A stretch of 64,000 nt of DNA from NCBI GenBank assembly GCA_027694045.1, contig JAQEWB010000002.1, positions 248,001 through 312,000 of the forward strand, in the 5' to 3' direction. The notes under the pieces are model-generated. The model ran no database searches, was not told the origin of the DNA, and was given only the letters and a program-made list of their open reading frames with translations. Source of the stretch: Bacillaceae bacterium OF18-1A. Its GTDB lineage: Bacteria > Bacillota > Bacilli > Bacillales > Bacillaceae_G. The position numbers and the translations under genes are program-made. Every line of letters starts with the position of its first letter. Position 1 is the stretch's first letter. Positions 16,522 through 27,345 of this stretch are shown here, piece after piece.

Positions 16522-18578
16522 CGCTTCACTTCTTCCATAATGTACGCTTCAATGATGTCCCCTTCTTTAAGATCGTTGTATTTCTCAATTGTAATACCAC
16601 ACTCATAGTTTTGAGCAACTTCTTTTACATCATCTTTGAAACGTTTTAACGTATCAAGTTGACCTTCATAGATTACTACGCCATCACGAATAATACGCAC
16701 GCCACTATCACGTGTAATTTTACCGTCTGTTACGTAACAACCTGCGATTGTTCCAACTTTTGTTACTTTAAACGTTTGACGAACTTCTGCTTGACCGATT
16801 ACTTTTTCTTCGAATTCTGGATCAAGCATACCTTGCATAGCTGCTTCAATCTCTTCGATTACTTTATAGATAATACGGTGTAAACGAATATCAACGTTCT
16901 CTAACTCAGCAGTACGCTTCGCATTTACATCTGGACGTACGTTAAATCCAATTACAATTGCATTAGATGCAGAAGCTAAAATAATATCAGATTCTGTAAT
17001 CGCACCTACACCAGTGTGAATGATTTTTACTTTTACGCCTTCAACATCAATTTTACGAAGTGATGCTGCCATTGCTTCAACAGAACCTTGTACGTCTGCT
17101 TTTACGATTAAGTTAATTTCTTTTACATCGCCCTCTTGGATTTGTTGGAATAAATCTTCAAGGCTTAATTTAGACTTCTCACCACGTTGTGCAACTAAAG
17201 CTTCTTGTGCACGTGATTCACCAATTTGGCGTGCTTTCTTCTCATCAGCAAATGCCATGAAACGATCGCCTGCTTGTGGTACTTCATTTAAACCTGTAAT
17301 TTCAACAGGAGTAGATGGTCCAGCAACTTTAACACGACGTCCAATATCACTCACCATCGCACGGACACGACCGTATGTTGTACCAACAACGATTGGATCA
17401 CCAACGCGAAGTGTACCATTTTGAACTAGTAATGTCGCGATAGTTCCTTTACCTTTGTCAAGTTGAGCTTCGATTACAGTACCAGTTGCATAACGGTTTG
17501 GATTTGCTTTATATTCTTCAACTTCACTTACAAGAAGAATCATTTCTAGTAAGTTGTCAATTCCCTCGCCTTGAATTGCTGAAATTGGTACGAAAATTGT
17601 ATCTCCGCCCCAAGCTTCTGGAACTAATTCATACTCTGTTAATTCTTGCATTACGCGATCAGGATTTGCCGCTGGTTTATCCATCTTATTCACAGCAACA
17701 ATAATTGGTACTCCTGCTGCTTTCGCATGGTTAATTGCTTCAACTGTTTGTGGCATAACACCGTCATCAGCTGCAACAACAAGAATTGTAATATCAGTTA
17801 CTTGTGCACCACGAGCACGCATTGTTGTAAATGCCGCGTGACCAGGTGTATCTAAGAATGTAATCTTCTTATCATTTACTTCAACTTGATATGCACCAAT
17901 ATGCTGAGTAATTCCACCTGCTTCGCCAGCAGTTACTTTAGAGTTACGGATAGAGTCAAGTAATGTTGTTTTACCATGGTCAACGTGTCCCATAATTGTA
18001 ACTACAGCTGGACGTTCTTTTAAGTTTTCTTCATCATCTTGCTCGTCGATGAATGTTTCAAACTCAGTTTCGCTTATAATTACTTCTTCTTCTACTTCAA
18101 TACCGTAGTCATTAGCAATTAACTCAATTGTATCTTTGTCCAAGTCTTGGTTAATTGTCGCCATAATTCCAAGCATGAAGAGCTTTTTAATAATTTCAGA
18201 TGGCTCTTTGCTTAATTTTTTAGCAAGATCTCCTACTGTAAGGCTTCCAGAGAAAGTAATCTTATCTGGTGTTTCTACAATTTGTGTTTGTTGTCTTCCA
18301 GCAAAGTTTTCTTGACGTTTGTCTTCATTATCTTTGCCTTTTTTCTTTTTCTTATTGCTGTTCTTTTTGCTACGAACAACTTTTTCTTCTACTTCAAACT
18401 CATCTGCAACAGAAGGTTTTTCTGTTTGATACTCATTATCTAATTTGTTTACTACTTCATCGTCTAACATTGTCATATGATTCGAAACCTCGATATTCAT
18501 TTCTTTTAGTTTTGTCATAAGATCTTTACTTGAGATATTATGTTGTTTTGCATATTCATGCACTCGAATTTTACTCAT
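16518..18578 (-). CDS. infB: Translation initiation factor IF-2
   Basis: IF-2 is the GTPase that places initiator tRNA on the ribosome. The ATG at 18578 gives [20 protein letters not shown], preceded by GGGGGTGAAGG; the 20 in-frame codons upstream belong to the end of ylxQ in another frame. There is a first IF2_N domain, a Lys-rich linker ([16 protein letters not shown]), a second IF2_N domain, then the G domain with [11 protein letters not shown] (~residue 195), DTPGHAAF and NKMDKP, followed by domains II to IV. The product is 686 residues. It lies 4 bp after ylxQ. Confidence 0.98.
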   Translation of the reverse strand: MSKIRVHEYAKQHNISSKDLMTKLKEMNIEVSNHMTMLDDEVVNKLDNEYQTEKPSVADEFEVEEKVVRSKKNSNKKKKKGKDNEDKRQENFAGRQQTQIVETPDKITFSGSLTVGDLAKKLSKEPSEIIKKLFMLGIMATINQDLDKDTIELIANDYGIEVEEEVIISETEFETFIDEQDDEENLKERPAVVTIMGHVDHGKTTLLDSIRNSKVTAGEAGGITQHIGAYQVEVNDKKITFLDTPGHAAFTTMRARGAQVTDITILVVAADDGVMPQTVEAINHAKAAGVPIIVAVNKMDKPAANPDRVMQELTEYELVPEAWGGDTIFVPISAIQGEGIDNLLEMILLVSEVEEYKANPNRYATGTVIEAQLDKGKGTIATLLVQNGTLRVGDPIVVGTTYGRVRAMVSDIGRRVKVAGPSTPVEITGLNEVPQAGDRFMAFADEKKARQIGESRAQEALVAQRGEKSKLSLEDLFQQIQEGDVKEINLIVKADVQGSVEAMAASLRKIDVEGVKVKIIHTGVGAITESDIILASASNAIVIGFNVRPDVNAKRTAELENVDIRLHRIIYKVIEEIEAAMQGMLDPEFEEKVIGQAEVRQTFKVTKVGTIAGCYVTDGKITRDSGVRIIRDGVVIYEGQLDTLKRFKDDVKEVAQNYECGITIEKYNDLKEGDIIEAYIMEEVKR

Positions 18579-18582
18579 ACCT

Positions 18583-18894
18583 TCACCCCCGGTAATTTGT
18601 ATCGAGCATGCTACGCAGCTTTTTCGCAAAGCCCTCATCTAACACAGCTACAACGACTCGCTCATCTCTCCCAATCGCATGCCCTAATTGTTGTCGATTC
18701 TCGACCTTTCTCATTGGTACGTTATAGTACGTTGTTTTATCAGTGATGCGTTTTGTAGTGTTCGCTGACGCATCTTCAGAAAGCAATACAAGTTTTGCTT
18801 TGCCACTTCGTACTTCTTTTAAAACGAGTTCTTCACCCGAAATAAGCTTTCGAGCGCGGTTTGCTAGTCCTAAAAACGATTTCCAATCGGACAC
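18583..18894 (-). CDS. ylxQ: L7Ae-family ribosomal-like protein YlxQ
   Basis: This 103-residue protein belongs to the L7Ae/L30e/Gadd45 RNA-binding family and is probably a kink-turn-type RNA binder. The start is GTG at 18894, directly after the ylxR stop; its Shine-Dalgarno GAAGGAGT lies inside the end of ylxR. Family segments include [19 protein letters not shown] and [18 protein letters not shown]. It is a member of the nusA-infB operon in all Bacillus. The target RNA is not known. Confidence 0.93.
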   Translation of the reverse strand: MSDWKSFLGLANRARKLISGEELVLKEVRSGKAKLVLLSEDASANTTKRITDKTTYYNVPMRKVENRQQLGHAIGRDERVVVAVLDEGFAKKLRSMLDTNYRG

Positions 18895-19167
18895 TTATTT
18901 CGACTCCTTCTCAACAAGCTCAAGAAGCTCTTCGTATAGAGAACTGTCGATTTTCGCTTTTAGATGATGTTCCAAAACATTTTTCTTTTGAGCTTGAAGA
19001 ATGCTTTCTTTGTCCTTTGACAAGTATGCACCTCGTCCTGATTTTTTTCCAGTTAAATCAATGGACACTTCTCCCTCTTTGGAACGAACAATGCGAACGA
19101 GCTCTCGTTTTGATTTCATTTCTTGCGTTGCAACACATTTTCGTAACGGAACTTTTCGATTGCTCAT
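18895..19167 (-). CDS. rnpM: YlxR / RNase P modulator RnpM
   Basis: This is the small DUF448 protein YlxR, recently described as an RNA-binding protein that modulates RNase P (RnpM). The 90-residue form begins MSNRKVPLRKCVATQEMK at the ATG at 19167, with AGAGGTGA 5 nt upstream. An earlier ATG and a GTG (19173, 19176) overlap that site. GKKSGRGAYLSKD is the conserved family signature. It follows nusA after 11 bp and abuts ylxQ. It is cytoplasmic. Confidence 0.9.
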   Translation of the reverse strand: MSNRKVPLRKCVATQEMKSKRELVRIVRSKEGEVSIDLTGKKSGRGAYLSKDKESILQAQKKNVLEHHLKAKIDSSLYEELLELVEKESK

Positions 19168-19178
19168 ACTCATCACCT

Positions 19179-20285
19179 CTATTCGATTTCGTCTTCAACT
19201 GAATCGAATCCGAATGCGATTACGCTATCTTCTTCTGTTACAATACCAAGTTGTTTCGCATCAGACTCACTCTTAATATCAATTTTCCAACCTGTTAATT
19301 TAGCTGCAAGACGTGCGTTTTGTCCACGCTTACCGATAGCTAATGAAAGTTGGTGGTCTGGAACAACAACAGTTGTTGCTTTTTCTTCTTCATCTACAAG
19401 TACTTTAACAACTTGTGATGGGCTTAAAGCATTTGCAACATATTCAACTGGATCATTTGACCAGCGAACGATGTCAATCTTTTCACCTTTTAATTCATCT
19501 ACAATACGTTGTACACGTTGTCCTTTCGGTCCTACACAAGAACCTACTGGATCAACATCAATGTTCTCTGCATATACAGAGATTTTAGAACGATCACCAG
19601 CTTCACGTGCTACAGAACGAATCTCTACTGTTCCATCATAGATTTCAGGAACTTCCATTTCGAATAAACGCTTTAAAAGACCAGGATGTGTACGTGATAC
19701 GTAAATTTGCGGTCCTTTTGTTGTTTTTTCTACTTTCGTAATGAATACGCGAATGCGATCATGTGGTTTGTATTGCTCATTTGGCATTTGCTCACTTACA
19801 GGTAATAAAGCTTCTACTTTCCCTAAGCTTACATAGATAAAACGAGCATCTTGGCGTTGTACAATACCTACCATAATATCTTCTTCACGGTCACTAAACT
19901 CAGAGTAAATAACGCCACGTTCAGCTTCACGCACTCGTTGCGTCACAACTTGTTTTGCAGTTTGTGCTGCAATACGACCGAAATCTTTTGGTGTTACTTC
20001 GATTTCTAGTACGTCACCATCTTGGTAGTTTGGATTAATTTGTCTTGCTTCCTCTACAGAAATTTCAAGACGTGGATCAAACACATTGTCTACTACGTCT
20101 TTACGTGCTAAAACTTGAATTGTTCCCACTTCTGGGTTAAAGCTCACACGAACGTTTTGTGCTTGGTTAAAATTGCGTTTATAAGCAGAGATTAAAGCTG
20201 CTTCAATCGCATCAATAATAATGTCTTTGCTAATGCCTTTTTCAGATTCTAATACGAGCAAAGCATCTAATAACTCAGTGCTCAT
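19179..20285 (-). CDS. nusA: Transcription termination/antitermination protein NusA
   Basis: NusA binds RNA polymerase and stimulates pausing and hairpin-dependent termination. The 368-residue product has the N-terminal polymerase-binding domain (MSTELLDALLVLESEKGI), an S1 domain (EDIMVGIVQRQDARFIYVSLG), KH1 (VGSCVGPKGQRVQRIVDEL) and KH2 (LAIGKRGQNARLAAKLTGW). The proteobacterial acidic repeats are absent, as usual in Firmicutes. It is the second gene of its operon, 17 bp after rimP. A terminator-like hairpin in the operon leader (20873-20890) is a good candidate for autoregulation. Confidence 0.98.
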   Translation of the reverse strand: MSTELLDALLVLESEKGISKDIIIDAIEAALISAYKRNFNQAQNVRVSFNPEVGTIQVLARKDVVDNVFDPRLEISVEEARQINPNYQDGDVLEIEVTPKDFGRIAAQTAKQVVTQRVREAERGVIYSEFSDREEDIMVGIVQRQDARFIYVSLGKVEALLPVSEQMPNEQYKPHDRIRVFITKVEKTTKGPQIYVSRTHPGLLKRLFEMEVPEIYDGTVEIRSVAREAGDRSKISVYAENIDVDPVGSCVGPKGQRVQRIVDELKGEKIDIVRWSNDPVEYVANALSPSQVVKVLVDEEEKATTVVVPDHQLSLAIGKRGQNARLAAKLTGWKIDIKSESDAKQLGIVTEEDSVIAFGFDSVEDEIE

Positions 20286-20302
20286 GAAGATCCCCCTTCT
20301 AA

Positions 20303-20773
20303 CTAAAACGTAACAGCAAGTCGCGCATTTGCAACTTTATCCATTGGAATTTGGATTTCTTTTTTACGTGTTTTAATTGTTAATAATAATGTTATTGTTG
20401 TACCATCGTAGGAAAGCATTTTCCCTTCAAACATCTTTTCACCATCAATCGGCTCATATGTTTTAATTGCCACTTGTTTTCCTACCGCTTGTTGGAAGTC
20501 TTTCTCTTTCTTTAATGGGCGTTCCGCTCCAGGAGATGATACATCCAAAAAGTAAAGATGAGGAATTGGATCCTCTTTATCTAAAGCTTCGCTTAAACGT
20601 TCACTTACCGCACCGCATTCTTCAATGTCGACCCCTTTTTCAGAATCGATAAATACGCGTAAGAACCAGTCTTTTCCTTCTTTCACATATTCTACATCTA
20701 CAAGTTCAAGATTTAATTCTTCAACGATCGGCTGCGCAAATGCTTCTACAACTTCTGTGACTTTCTTATCCAT
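20303..20773 (-). CDS. rimP: Ribosome maturation factor RimP
   Basis: RimP assists 30S subunit assembly. The ATG at 20773 gives [20 protein letters not shown], and GGAAGGAGG lies just upstream; in-frame codons further up are not conserved. The 156-residue protein shows [18 protein letters not shown] and [18 protein letters not shown], which are family hallmarks. It is the first gene of rimP-nusA-ylxR-ylxQ-infB-ylxP-rbfA. Its leader holds a candidate attenuator. Confidence 0.96.
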   Translation of the reverse strand: MDKKVTEVVEAFAQPIVEELNLELVDVEYVKEGKDWFLRVFIDSEKGVDIEECGAVSERLSEALDKEDPIPHLYFLDVSSPGAERPLKKEKDFQQAVGKQVAIKTYEPIDGEKMFEGKMLSYDGTTITLLLTIKTRKKEIQIPMDKVANARLAVTF

Positions 20774-20872
20774 AAACAGCCTCCTTCCTGCCGCCATGTA
20801 CCATTTAAAAGAAGAAGACTTCATCCATTAAAAAATGGTCTATCTTATTCTTTCTCGTTAGCTAACAAAAGC

Positions 20873-20890
20873 CCCTGCTGTTCAGCAGGG
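20873..20890 (-). promoter_or_regulatory. Attenuator-like hairpin in rimP-nusA leader
   Basis: CCCTGCTG and CAGCAGGG form a GC-rich stem that on the minus strand is followed by GCTTTTGTTAG, a short and interrupted U-tract. It lies between the candidate promoter and rimP. NusA-dependent leader termination of this operon is known in B. subtilis; the same role here is inference. Confidence 0.5.
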
Positions 20891-20903
20891 ATTATCTGTC
20901 TTA

Positions 20904-20912
20904 GTATTACCA
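20904..20912 (-). promoter_or_regulatory. Extended -10 of candidate rimP-nusA promoter
   Basis: TGGTAATAC on the minus strand fits an extended -10. No good -35 was found at 17-18 bp. Other AT-rich hexamers upstream are also possible. Confidence 0.3.
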
Positions 20913-21002
20913 AATTTAAGAAGTAAAACTTGTAACAAAATATGTATATACGACAGAAATGTCTTACCTACCTATGTAGATAAAACATAGATAGTAACAC
21001 GA

Positions 21003-21024
21003 AAGAGTGGGTTTCCCCACTCTT
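21003..21024 (-). terminator. Probable intrinsic terminator of polC
   Basis: AAGAGTGGG and CCCACTCTT are perfect arms around TTTC. The downstream U-tract on the minus strand is weak (TTTCGTG). It lies ~85 bp after the polC stop. Confidence 0.6.
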
Positions 21025-21109
21025 CTCTTTACAAAATATACATGACATGGTTATCTCGGTTAATAGTATATCATAGGAAATGTTGATTTGCAAAGACTTT
21101 TCCTACCTA

Positions 21110-24100
21110 TTAGAACAGTGATAACTGGTTTTGATCTGGTAAGTCACCTAAGCAACCTTGCGTATCTAAATACTCAATAATTGTTTTTGAAACCTTACTT
21201 CGCTGCTGTAAGTCTTCTTTTGATAAGAAGTCTCCATTTTTACGTGCCTCTACAATACTTAAAGCGGCGTTTGTACCAAGACCTGGAACTGCATTAAATG
21301 GAGGAATTAAAGTATCTCCATCGATAATAAAATCAGTTGCATGTGAGCGGTATAAATCAACCTTTTGGAATGAATATCCACGCTCACACATTTCAAGTGT
21401 CATCTCTAATACTGTTAATAAACTCTTCTCTTTCGGTGCTGCGTCCAATCCTTTTTGCGCAATTTCATCAATTCTTGCACGTATAGATGCTGAACCTTTC
21501 GCCATCGCTTCTACATCGAAGTCATCTGCACGGACTGTAAAATATGCCGCATAGAATAAGAGTGCAAAATGAACTTTAAAGTATGCGATACGTACAGCCA
21601 TAAGTACGTAAGCAGCCGCATGGGCTTTAGGGAACATATATTTTATCTTCTTACATGAATCAATATACCAACCTGGCACATTGTTACTTTTCATGTCCTC
21701 TTCCCATTCTTCTGGTACACCTTTACCTTTACGAACCGACTCCATAATTTTGAAGGCTAATGATGGATCTAGTCCTTGATAAATTAAATATACCATAATG
21801 TCATCACGACAACCGATAACTTCACTTAGCGTACATGTACCGTTATAAATTAACTCGTTAGCATTACCAAGCCATACGTCAGTACCATGCGATAGTCCAG
21901 AAATTTGGACTAGCTCTGAAAATGTCGTTGGTTTTGTCTCTTCTAACATCTGTCTTACGAATTTCGTACCGAATTCCGGTATACCAAGTGTACCTGTTTT
22001 ACAATTAATCTGTTCTTCCGTTACTCCTAAAGATTCTGGACCAGAGAAAATTTTCATGACTTCTGGATCGTCTGTTGGAATTGTTTTCGGATCAATACCA
22101 CTTAAATCTTGTAGCATACGAATAACAGTCGGATCATCGTGTCCTAATATATCAAGTTTCAATAAATTATCATGAATCGAGTGGAAGTCAAAGTGTGTCG
22201 TTCTCCACTCAGCACCGATTGAATCTGCCGGAAACTGTATTGGTGAAAAATCAAAAATATCCATGTAATCTGGCACAACAATAATACCACCTGGATGCTG
22301 TCCAGTCGTACGTTTTACACCCGTACATCCTGATACTAACCGATCAATTTCTGCATTTCGAATCGTTAAATTATGATCATTTGCATAACCTTTTACATAT
22401 CCATAAGCGGTTTTTTCTGCAACGGTACCTATCGTTCCTGCACGGTATACATAATCTTCACCGAACAGTACTTTCGTATAGTTATGGGCACGTGGTTGGT
22501 ATTCTCCGGAGAAGTTCAAATCGATATCGGGAACCTTATCTCCTTTAAATCCAAGGAACGTTTCGAACGGAATATCATGTCCATCTTTCACGTATGGAAT
22601 ATTACATGCTGGACATTCTTTATCTGGTAAGTCAAAACCTGAACCTACCGAACCATCATTAAAGAATTCAGATTGCTTACACTTCGGACATACATAATGT
22701 GGTGGTAAAGGGTTTACTTCTGTAATTTCCATCATCGTTGCAACAAATGACGAACCTACCGATCCACGTGAACCTACTAGATATCCGTCTACTAATGATT
22801 TCTTCACAAGCTTATGTGAAATTAAATAAATTACGGCGAACCCATGCCCAATAATACTTTTCAATTCTTTTTCCAAACGTGCTTCTACAATTTCCGGTAA
22901 CTCTTCACCATAAATGCTACGTGCCATTTTATAACTCATGTCACGTGTTTCATCGTCAGCACCTTCAATTTTTGGTGTGTATAGATCGTCTTTTACTGGG
23001 TGGACATCGCCAATTAATGATGCAATCTTTTGTGTGTTTGTCACAACAACTTCTTTTGCTTTGTCTTCACCTAAGAATGAAAAACAATCTAACATTTCAT
23101 CAGTTGTACGGAAATGTACAGGCGGTAATGAATGTCGATTTAACGGATTTGCGCCGCCCTGCGAACTTACTAAAATTTTCCGATACATTGCATCCTCTGG
23201 ATCTAAGTAATGCACATTCCCTGTAGCAACAACTGTTTTATCTAACGTCTCACCTAATTTTACTAAATTAGAAATGATGGTCTTCAATTGTCCTTCATCT
23301 CGAACGAGTTCACGTTCTACTAAATGACGTAAAACTTCTGGAGGCATGACTTCAATATAGTCATAAAATTGTGCAATTTCCTCTACCTCTTCAGGTGCCT
23401 TTTGCATCATTGCCTCAAACACTTCACCTTTATCACAAGCTGTTCCTACTAAAATGCCTTCACGATATTTCTTTAATAGTGACCTTGGCACACGTGGTAC
23501 ACGGTAAAAATAATTAAGATGCGAATATGAAACAAGTTTATATAAATTCTTCAATCCAACGTCTGATGTAGCAAGTAATGTCATATGACTTGGGCGCCCG
23601 CGTTTATATGCATCCCCTTGTCCCATACTGTCGTTTAATTGATCGTGATATTCAAATCCTTTTTCAATCACATCTTTTAACATTTTCACGAGTAAATATC
23701 CCGTCGCTTCTGTATCATAAATCGCACGGTGATGTTGTGTTAATTCAATATCAAGCTTTTTACACATCGTATTTAATCGATGATTTTTCATTTCCGGGAA
23801 CAAGAACCTTGCAAGTTCTAACGTATCAATAACTGGGTTATTCGTTTTTGCTAGCCCAGCCTTTTTAAAACCTACGTTAATGAAGCCCATATCAAAACTT
23901 GCGTTATGAGCAACAAGCGTATGGTCGCCCATCCATTCCTCAAACTTTTTAAACACTTCATCCACTTCTGGAGCATCTGTTAACATATCATCTGTAATCC
24001 CTGTTAATTCAATAATCGTCGCAGATAGTGGTTGATGCGGATTTGCGAAAGATTCAAAGCGGTCAATAATTTCGCCACCTTTTACTTTTACGGCAGCTAA

Positions 24101-25411
24101 CTCAATAACTGTGTCATATACGGCAGATAACCCTGTTGTCTCAACGTCAAAAACAACATATGTTTCATCTGCAAGTAGACGATGTGCTTCGTTATAAGCG
24201 ATTGGTACACCATCATTAACTAAATTCGCCTCTACACCGTATATAACTTTAACACCAGCTTTTTTACCCGCAGAATACGCTTCTGGGAAAGACTGAGCAA
24301 CTGCATGGTCTGTAACTGCAATCGCTTCATGTCCCCATTTACCTGCTTGAGCAACAAGCTTAGAAACAGGAGTAACAGCATCCATTTGGCTCATTGGAGT
24401 ATGAAGGTGAAGCTCTACACGTTTTTCGCCTTCTGGTGCTTTATCTTTACGTGAAGGACCTGTAATTTCGTTAATATCATTTGCAATCATTACTAAATCT
24501 CGAACAAATGTATCATTTTGGACAGAACCACGAGCCTTCACCCACATTCCTTTTTTTAAGGATTGCAGCATCGGTATATCTTCTTTGTCACGTGAGAACA
24601 TTTTGATCATAATAGAATCCGTATAATCTGTTATTTTTAAAGTTAATAACGTACGTCCACTACGAAGCTCTTTTGTTTCCACATGGAAGACATATCCTTG
24701 AACCGTTTTTCTTCTTTCTTCATCTTGAATTTCTCGCATCGGTGTAATCTCTTCATCTGGCTTAATAAGATACCCGAGTGTGATCGGTCCTTCATACACA
24801 ACGCTACTTTCTTCCGCTTGCTTCTTCGCCATTTCTTCCATCGCTTGTATAACACGCTCGCGGTCTTCTTGTTGCGTTTGCTCGCGAAACTTTTGCATTT
24901 CTTCTACATTTTGTTTTATATGTGTATCTAACTGAAAGCGCGGGAAACCGAAAGCTTCATATTGATCTCCTACTGGTTTTGCAACGTTTTTCTTTAAAGT
25001 AGTAGATTCTAGCTCATTATTCACATTTAATAGCAACTTCACGCCATTCACCTGTGGCAGTTGTTTCTTTAAGTAGCCAAACATAGGTGAAAATGTAATT
25101 CTTTCCGTACAAAGCGGCCAATACGCCTGAACATCTTCTTCTGTAAATTGCTTATTCTCTGTTTCTAATGCAAATGTTGTTCTTGCAATATGAGAAAATG
25201 ATTGCTTAAGCTTTGTTTCTAGCAATTCATATAATTCTGTCGGCAAAATACGTGGCACTTGTAAATCGAAATGCCAACTTTTATTCGCTTTATCAATAAC
25301 GAGCCTTTCAATACCACCGCCATGTAAATATTGATTTATAAGGTCCTCTGGTATTTGCAACTGCTGGAGCAAAATTTGAAATCGCTCTTGTTGTTCATTT
25401 GTTAAAGACAT
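21110..25411 (-). CDS. polC: DNA polymerase III alpha subunit PolC (Gram-positive type)
   Basis: PolC is the replicative polymerase of low-GC Gram-positives with a built-in 3'-5' exonuclease. The ATG at 25411, after GGAAGGAGAG, gives [11 protein letters not shown] and a 1433-residue protein. Domain order is: N-terminal domain; OB fold ([18 protein letters not shown]); split PHP ([15 protein letters not shown]); DnaQ-type exonuclease ([32 protein letters not shown]); a zinc-binding CxxC pair near 850-890; the polymerase active site (PDIDLNFSG); and the C-terminal fingers. It follows proS, as in B. subtilis. No truncation was seen. Confidence 0.98.
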   Translation of the reverse strand: MSLTNEQQERFQILLQQLQIPEDLINQYLHGGGIERLVIDKANKSWHFDLQVPRILPTELYELLETKLKQSFSHIARTTFALETENKQFTEEDVQAYWPLCTERITFSPMFGYLKKQLPQVNGVKLLLNVNNELESTTLKKNVAKPVGDQYEAFGFPRFQLDTHIKQNVEEMQKFREQTQQEDRERVIQAMEEMAKKQAEESSVVYEGPITLGYLIKPDEEITPMREIQDEERRKTVQGYVFHVETKELRSGRTLLTLKITDYTDSIMIKMFSRDKEDIPMLQSLKKGMWVKARGSVQNDTFVRDLVMIANDINEITGPSRKDKAPEGEKRVELHLHTPMSQMDAVTPVSKLVAQAGKWGHEAIAVTDHAVAQSFPEAYSAGKKAGVKVIYGVEANLVNDGVPIAYNEAHRLLADETYVVFDVETTGLSAVYDTVIELAAVKVKGGEIIDRFESFANPHQPLSATIIELTGITDDMLTDAPEVDEVFKKFEEWMGDHTLVAHNASFDMGFINVGFKKAGLAKTNNPVIDTLELARFLFPEMKNHRLNTMCKKLDIELTQHHRAIYDTEATGYLLVKMLKDVIEKGFEYHDQLNDSMGQGDAYKRGRPSHMTLLATSDVGLKNLYKLVSYSHLNYFYRVPRVPRSLLKKYREGILVGTACDKGEVFEAMMQKAPEEVEEIAQFYDYIEVMPPEVLRHLVERELVRDEGQLKTIISNLVKLGETLDKTVVATGNVHYLDPEDAMYRKILVSSQGGANPLNRHSLPPVHFRTTDEMLDCFSFLGEDKAKEVVVTNTQKIASLIGDVHPVKDDLYTPKIEGADDETRDMSYKMARSIYGEELPEIVEARLEKELKSIIGHGFAVIYLISHKLVKKSLVDGYLVGSRGSVGSSFVATMMEITEVNPLPPHYVCPKCKQSEFFNDGSVGSGFDLPDKECPACNIPYVKDGHDIPFETFLGFKGDKVPDIDLNFSGEYQPRAHNYTKVLFGEDYVYRAGTIGTVAEKTAYGYVKGYANDHNLTIRNAEIDRLVSGCTGVKRTTGQHPGGIIVVPDYMDIFDFSPIQFPADSIGAEWRTTHFDFHSIHDNLLKLDILGHDDPTVIRMLQDLSGIDPKTIPTDDPEVMKIFSGPESLGVTEEQINCKTGTLGIPEFGTKFVRQMLEETKPTTFSELVQISGLSHGTDVWLGNANELIYNGTCTLSEVIGCRDDIMVYLIYQGLDPSLAFKIMESVRKGKGVPEEWEEDMKSNNVPGWYIDSCKKIKYMFPKAHAAAYVLMAVRIAYFKVHFALLFYAAYFTVRADDFDVEAMAKGSASIRARIDEIAQKGLDAAPKEKSLLTVLEMTLEMCERGYSFQKVDLYRSHATDFIIDGDTLIPPFNAVPGLGTNAALSIVEARKNGDFLSKEDLQQRSKVSKTIIEYLDTQGCLGDLPDQNQLSLF

Positions 25412-25509
25412 AAGCACTCTCCTTCCATTTGCTATTATAAATTGAAATGTATTACAAAGAAAGATTTCTACCTTCTTCTTGTAGAAAATACACTTACAAA
25501 GAAAGAGAA

Positions 25510-25530
25510 GGTACCTCAAAACGAGGTACC
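25510..25530 (-). terminator. Probable intrinsic terminator of proS
   Basis: GGTACCTC and GAGGTACC pair perfectly around AAAAC. The following U-rich stretch on the minus strand is TTCTCTTTCTTT, so termination may be partial. Confidence 0.7.
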
Positions 25531-25535
25531 TCTAC

Positions 25536-27236
25536 TTATTTTAAAATATTTGCAATATATGTTTGTAGTTCTTCTACTTTTACTTCTTCAGATTCATTTG
25601 TAGCACGTACTTTCACTTCTACGATACCTTCATCTGCTTTTTTACCTACTGTAACACGAACTGGAAGTCCGAATAAGTCTGCATCTGCAAATTTAACACC
25701 AGCACGTTCTGCACGATCATCTAATAACACTTCGTACCCTTGCTCTTGTAATGAGCTATAGATACTTTCACCCAATTCACGTTGTGCATCAGATTTCATA
25801 TTTACTGGAATTACATGCACATGGAATGGTGCAACAGCTTTTGGCCAAACTAGACCGTTCTCATCATTAAATTGCTCTGCAATTGCTGCCACTGTACGAG
25901 ATACACCGATACCGTAACAACCCATAATAAGTGGTTGTGTTTTTCCGTTTTCATCTAGGAACGTTGCGTTCATTGCTTCACTGTAACGAGTTCCTAATTT
26001 AAATACATGACCAACTTCAATTCCGCGTGCGAAAAGAATTGTTCCGTTTCCGTCTGGAGATTGATCTCCTTCTTGAATGAAACGTAAATCTGTATATTGG
26101 TTTACTTTAAAGTCACGTTCTGGATTTACATTTACATAATGGAATCCTTCTTCGTTCGCCCCAGAACACCCGTTTACAATTGATGCTACAGCATGGTCAG
26201 CGATAATTTCTACATCACCAGTAACACCAATCGGTCCTAACGAACCAATTTCACAATTTAATAATTCTTTTACTTCCTCATGAGAAGCAAGTTCAACAAC
26301 TGAAGCGCCATATACATTCTTCACTTTTACATCATTTACTTCATGATCACCACGAACAAGTACAACTACTAATTTCTCATCTACTTTAAATACCATAGAC
26401 TTAATGCAATTTTCAGCGTCAATGTTTAAGAATGAAGATACTTCTTCAATTGACTTTTGATCTGGCGTTGATACTTTTTCAAGTGCCTTTTCAGCTTCGT
26501 CACTCTTCGTATACGTAGCTACAACAGGCGCCATTTCGATGTTCGCTGCATAATCAGATGTATCAGAGTATGCAATTGTGTCTTCACCGACATCAGATAA
26601 TACCATAAATTCATGTGTATCTTTTCCACCCATCGCTCCAGAGTCAGCAATAACTGCACGGAAATTCAGGCCACAACGAGCAAAAATGTTAGAGTATGCT
26701 TTATATAAACGGTCATACACTTCATCTAAACTCTCTTGCGTAGCGTGGAAAGAGTATGCATCTTTCATTAGAAACTCTCTTCCACGTAATAAACCGAAAC
26801 GAGGTCTTTGTTCATCACGGAACTTTGTTTGAATTTGATATAATGTTAACGGTAATTTTTTATATGATTTCACTTCGTCACGTACAAGATCCGTAATTAC
26901 TTCTTCATGAGTTGCTCCTAATGCAAACTCACGAGCGTTACGATCTTTCATACGCATTAATTCTGATCCGTAAGAATACCAACGGCCTGATTCTTGCCAT
27001 AATTCTGCAGCTTGCATAGCTGGCATTAATAATTCTACAGCTCCTGCGCGCTCCATTTCTTCTCGAACGATACGTTCTACTTTGTGTAGTACTTTTAAAC
27101 CAAATGGTAGAAAACTATAAATACCAGAAGCATTTTGACGCATAAAACCTGCACGAAGTAATAATTGATGACTCTTAATTTCAGCATCAGCTGGAACTTC
27201 ACGTAATGTAGGACTGAATACCATACTTTGTTTCAT
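25536..27236 (-). CDS. proS: Prolyl-tRNA synthetase (bacterial type)
   Basis: ProRS charges tRNA-Pro; it is a class II synthetase. The ATG at 27236 gives [19 protein letters not shown] after AAGAGGTG, for 566 residues. It has the class II core with [19 protein letters not shown] and [23 protein letters not shown] motif 2, the inserted editing domain (about 220-390) and the C-terminal anticodon-binding domain. The next gene upstream is rasP, separated by a terminator. No T-box leader was recognised in the ~110-bp gap. Sequence is ordinary. Confidence 0.97.
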   Translation of the reverse strand: MKQSMVFSPTLREVPADAEIKSHQLLLRAGFMRQNASGIYSFLPFGLKVLHKVERIVREEMERAGAVELLMPAMQAAELWQESGRWYSYGSELMRMKDRNAREFALGATHEEVITDLVRDEVKSYKKLPLTLYQIQTKFRDEQRPRFGLLRGREFLMKDAYSFHATQESLDEVYDRLYKAYSNIFARCGLNFRAVIADSGAMGGKDTHEFMVLSDVGEDTIAYSDTSDYAANIEMAPVVATYTKSDEAEKALEKVSTPDQKSIEEVSSFLNIDAENCIKSMVFKVDEKLVVVLVRGDHEVNDVKVKNVYGASVVELASHEEVKELLNCEIGSLGPIGVTGDVEIIADHAVASIVNGCSGANEEGFHYVNVNPERDFKVNQYTDLRFIQEGDQSPDGNGTILFARGIEVGHVFKLGTRYSEAMNATFLDENGKTQPLIMGCYGIGVSRTVAAIAEQFNDENGLVWPKAVAPFHVHVIPVNMKSDAQRELGESIYSSLQEQGYEVLLDDRAERAGVKFADADLFGLPVRVTVGKKADEGIVEVKVRATNESEEVKVEELQTYIANILK

Positions 27237-27277
27237 TGATTCGCACCTCTTCATTTTACTCTTACACGCAGTAAAAC

Positions 27278-27301
27278 CCCTCACCTCGAGTTAGGTGAGG
27301 G
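27278..27301 (-). terminator. Intrinsic terminator of rasP
   Basis: CCCTCACCT and AGGTGAGGG pair around CGAGTT with outer AAAA/TTTT pairs. A GGTTTTA tail follows on the minus strand. Confidence 0.85.
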
Positions 27302-27345
27302 ATTTTATTCTACGAGCTCTATTTCATTATAAGTTTCACTTTATT

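Larger units (their letters stand above)
20774..21109 (-). other. Intergenic region polC-rimP
   Basis: This 336-bp gap has no gene. It holds the polC terminator hairpin, one or more candidate promoters, the attenuator-like hairpin, a short CCATT/AATGG stem-loop near the rimP end and the rimP ribosome-binding site. Confidence 0.7.

Noticed and set aside
17020..17424. 134-codon plus-strand frame inside infB
   Set aside because: Antisense shadow of the conserved IF-2 coding sequence; no independent support.
27237..27345. Possible T-box leader upstream of proS
   Set aside because: Only ~110 bp, taken up by the rasP terminator and the proS ribosome-binding site; no T-box consensus sequence was seen.
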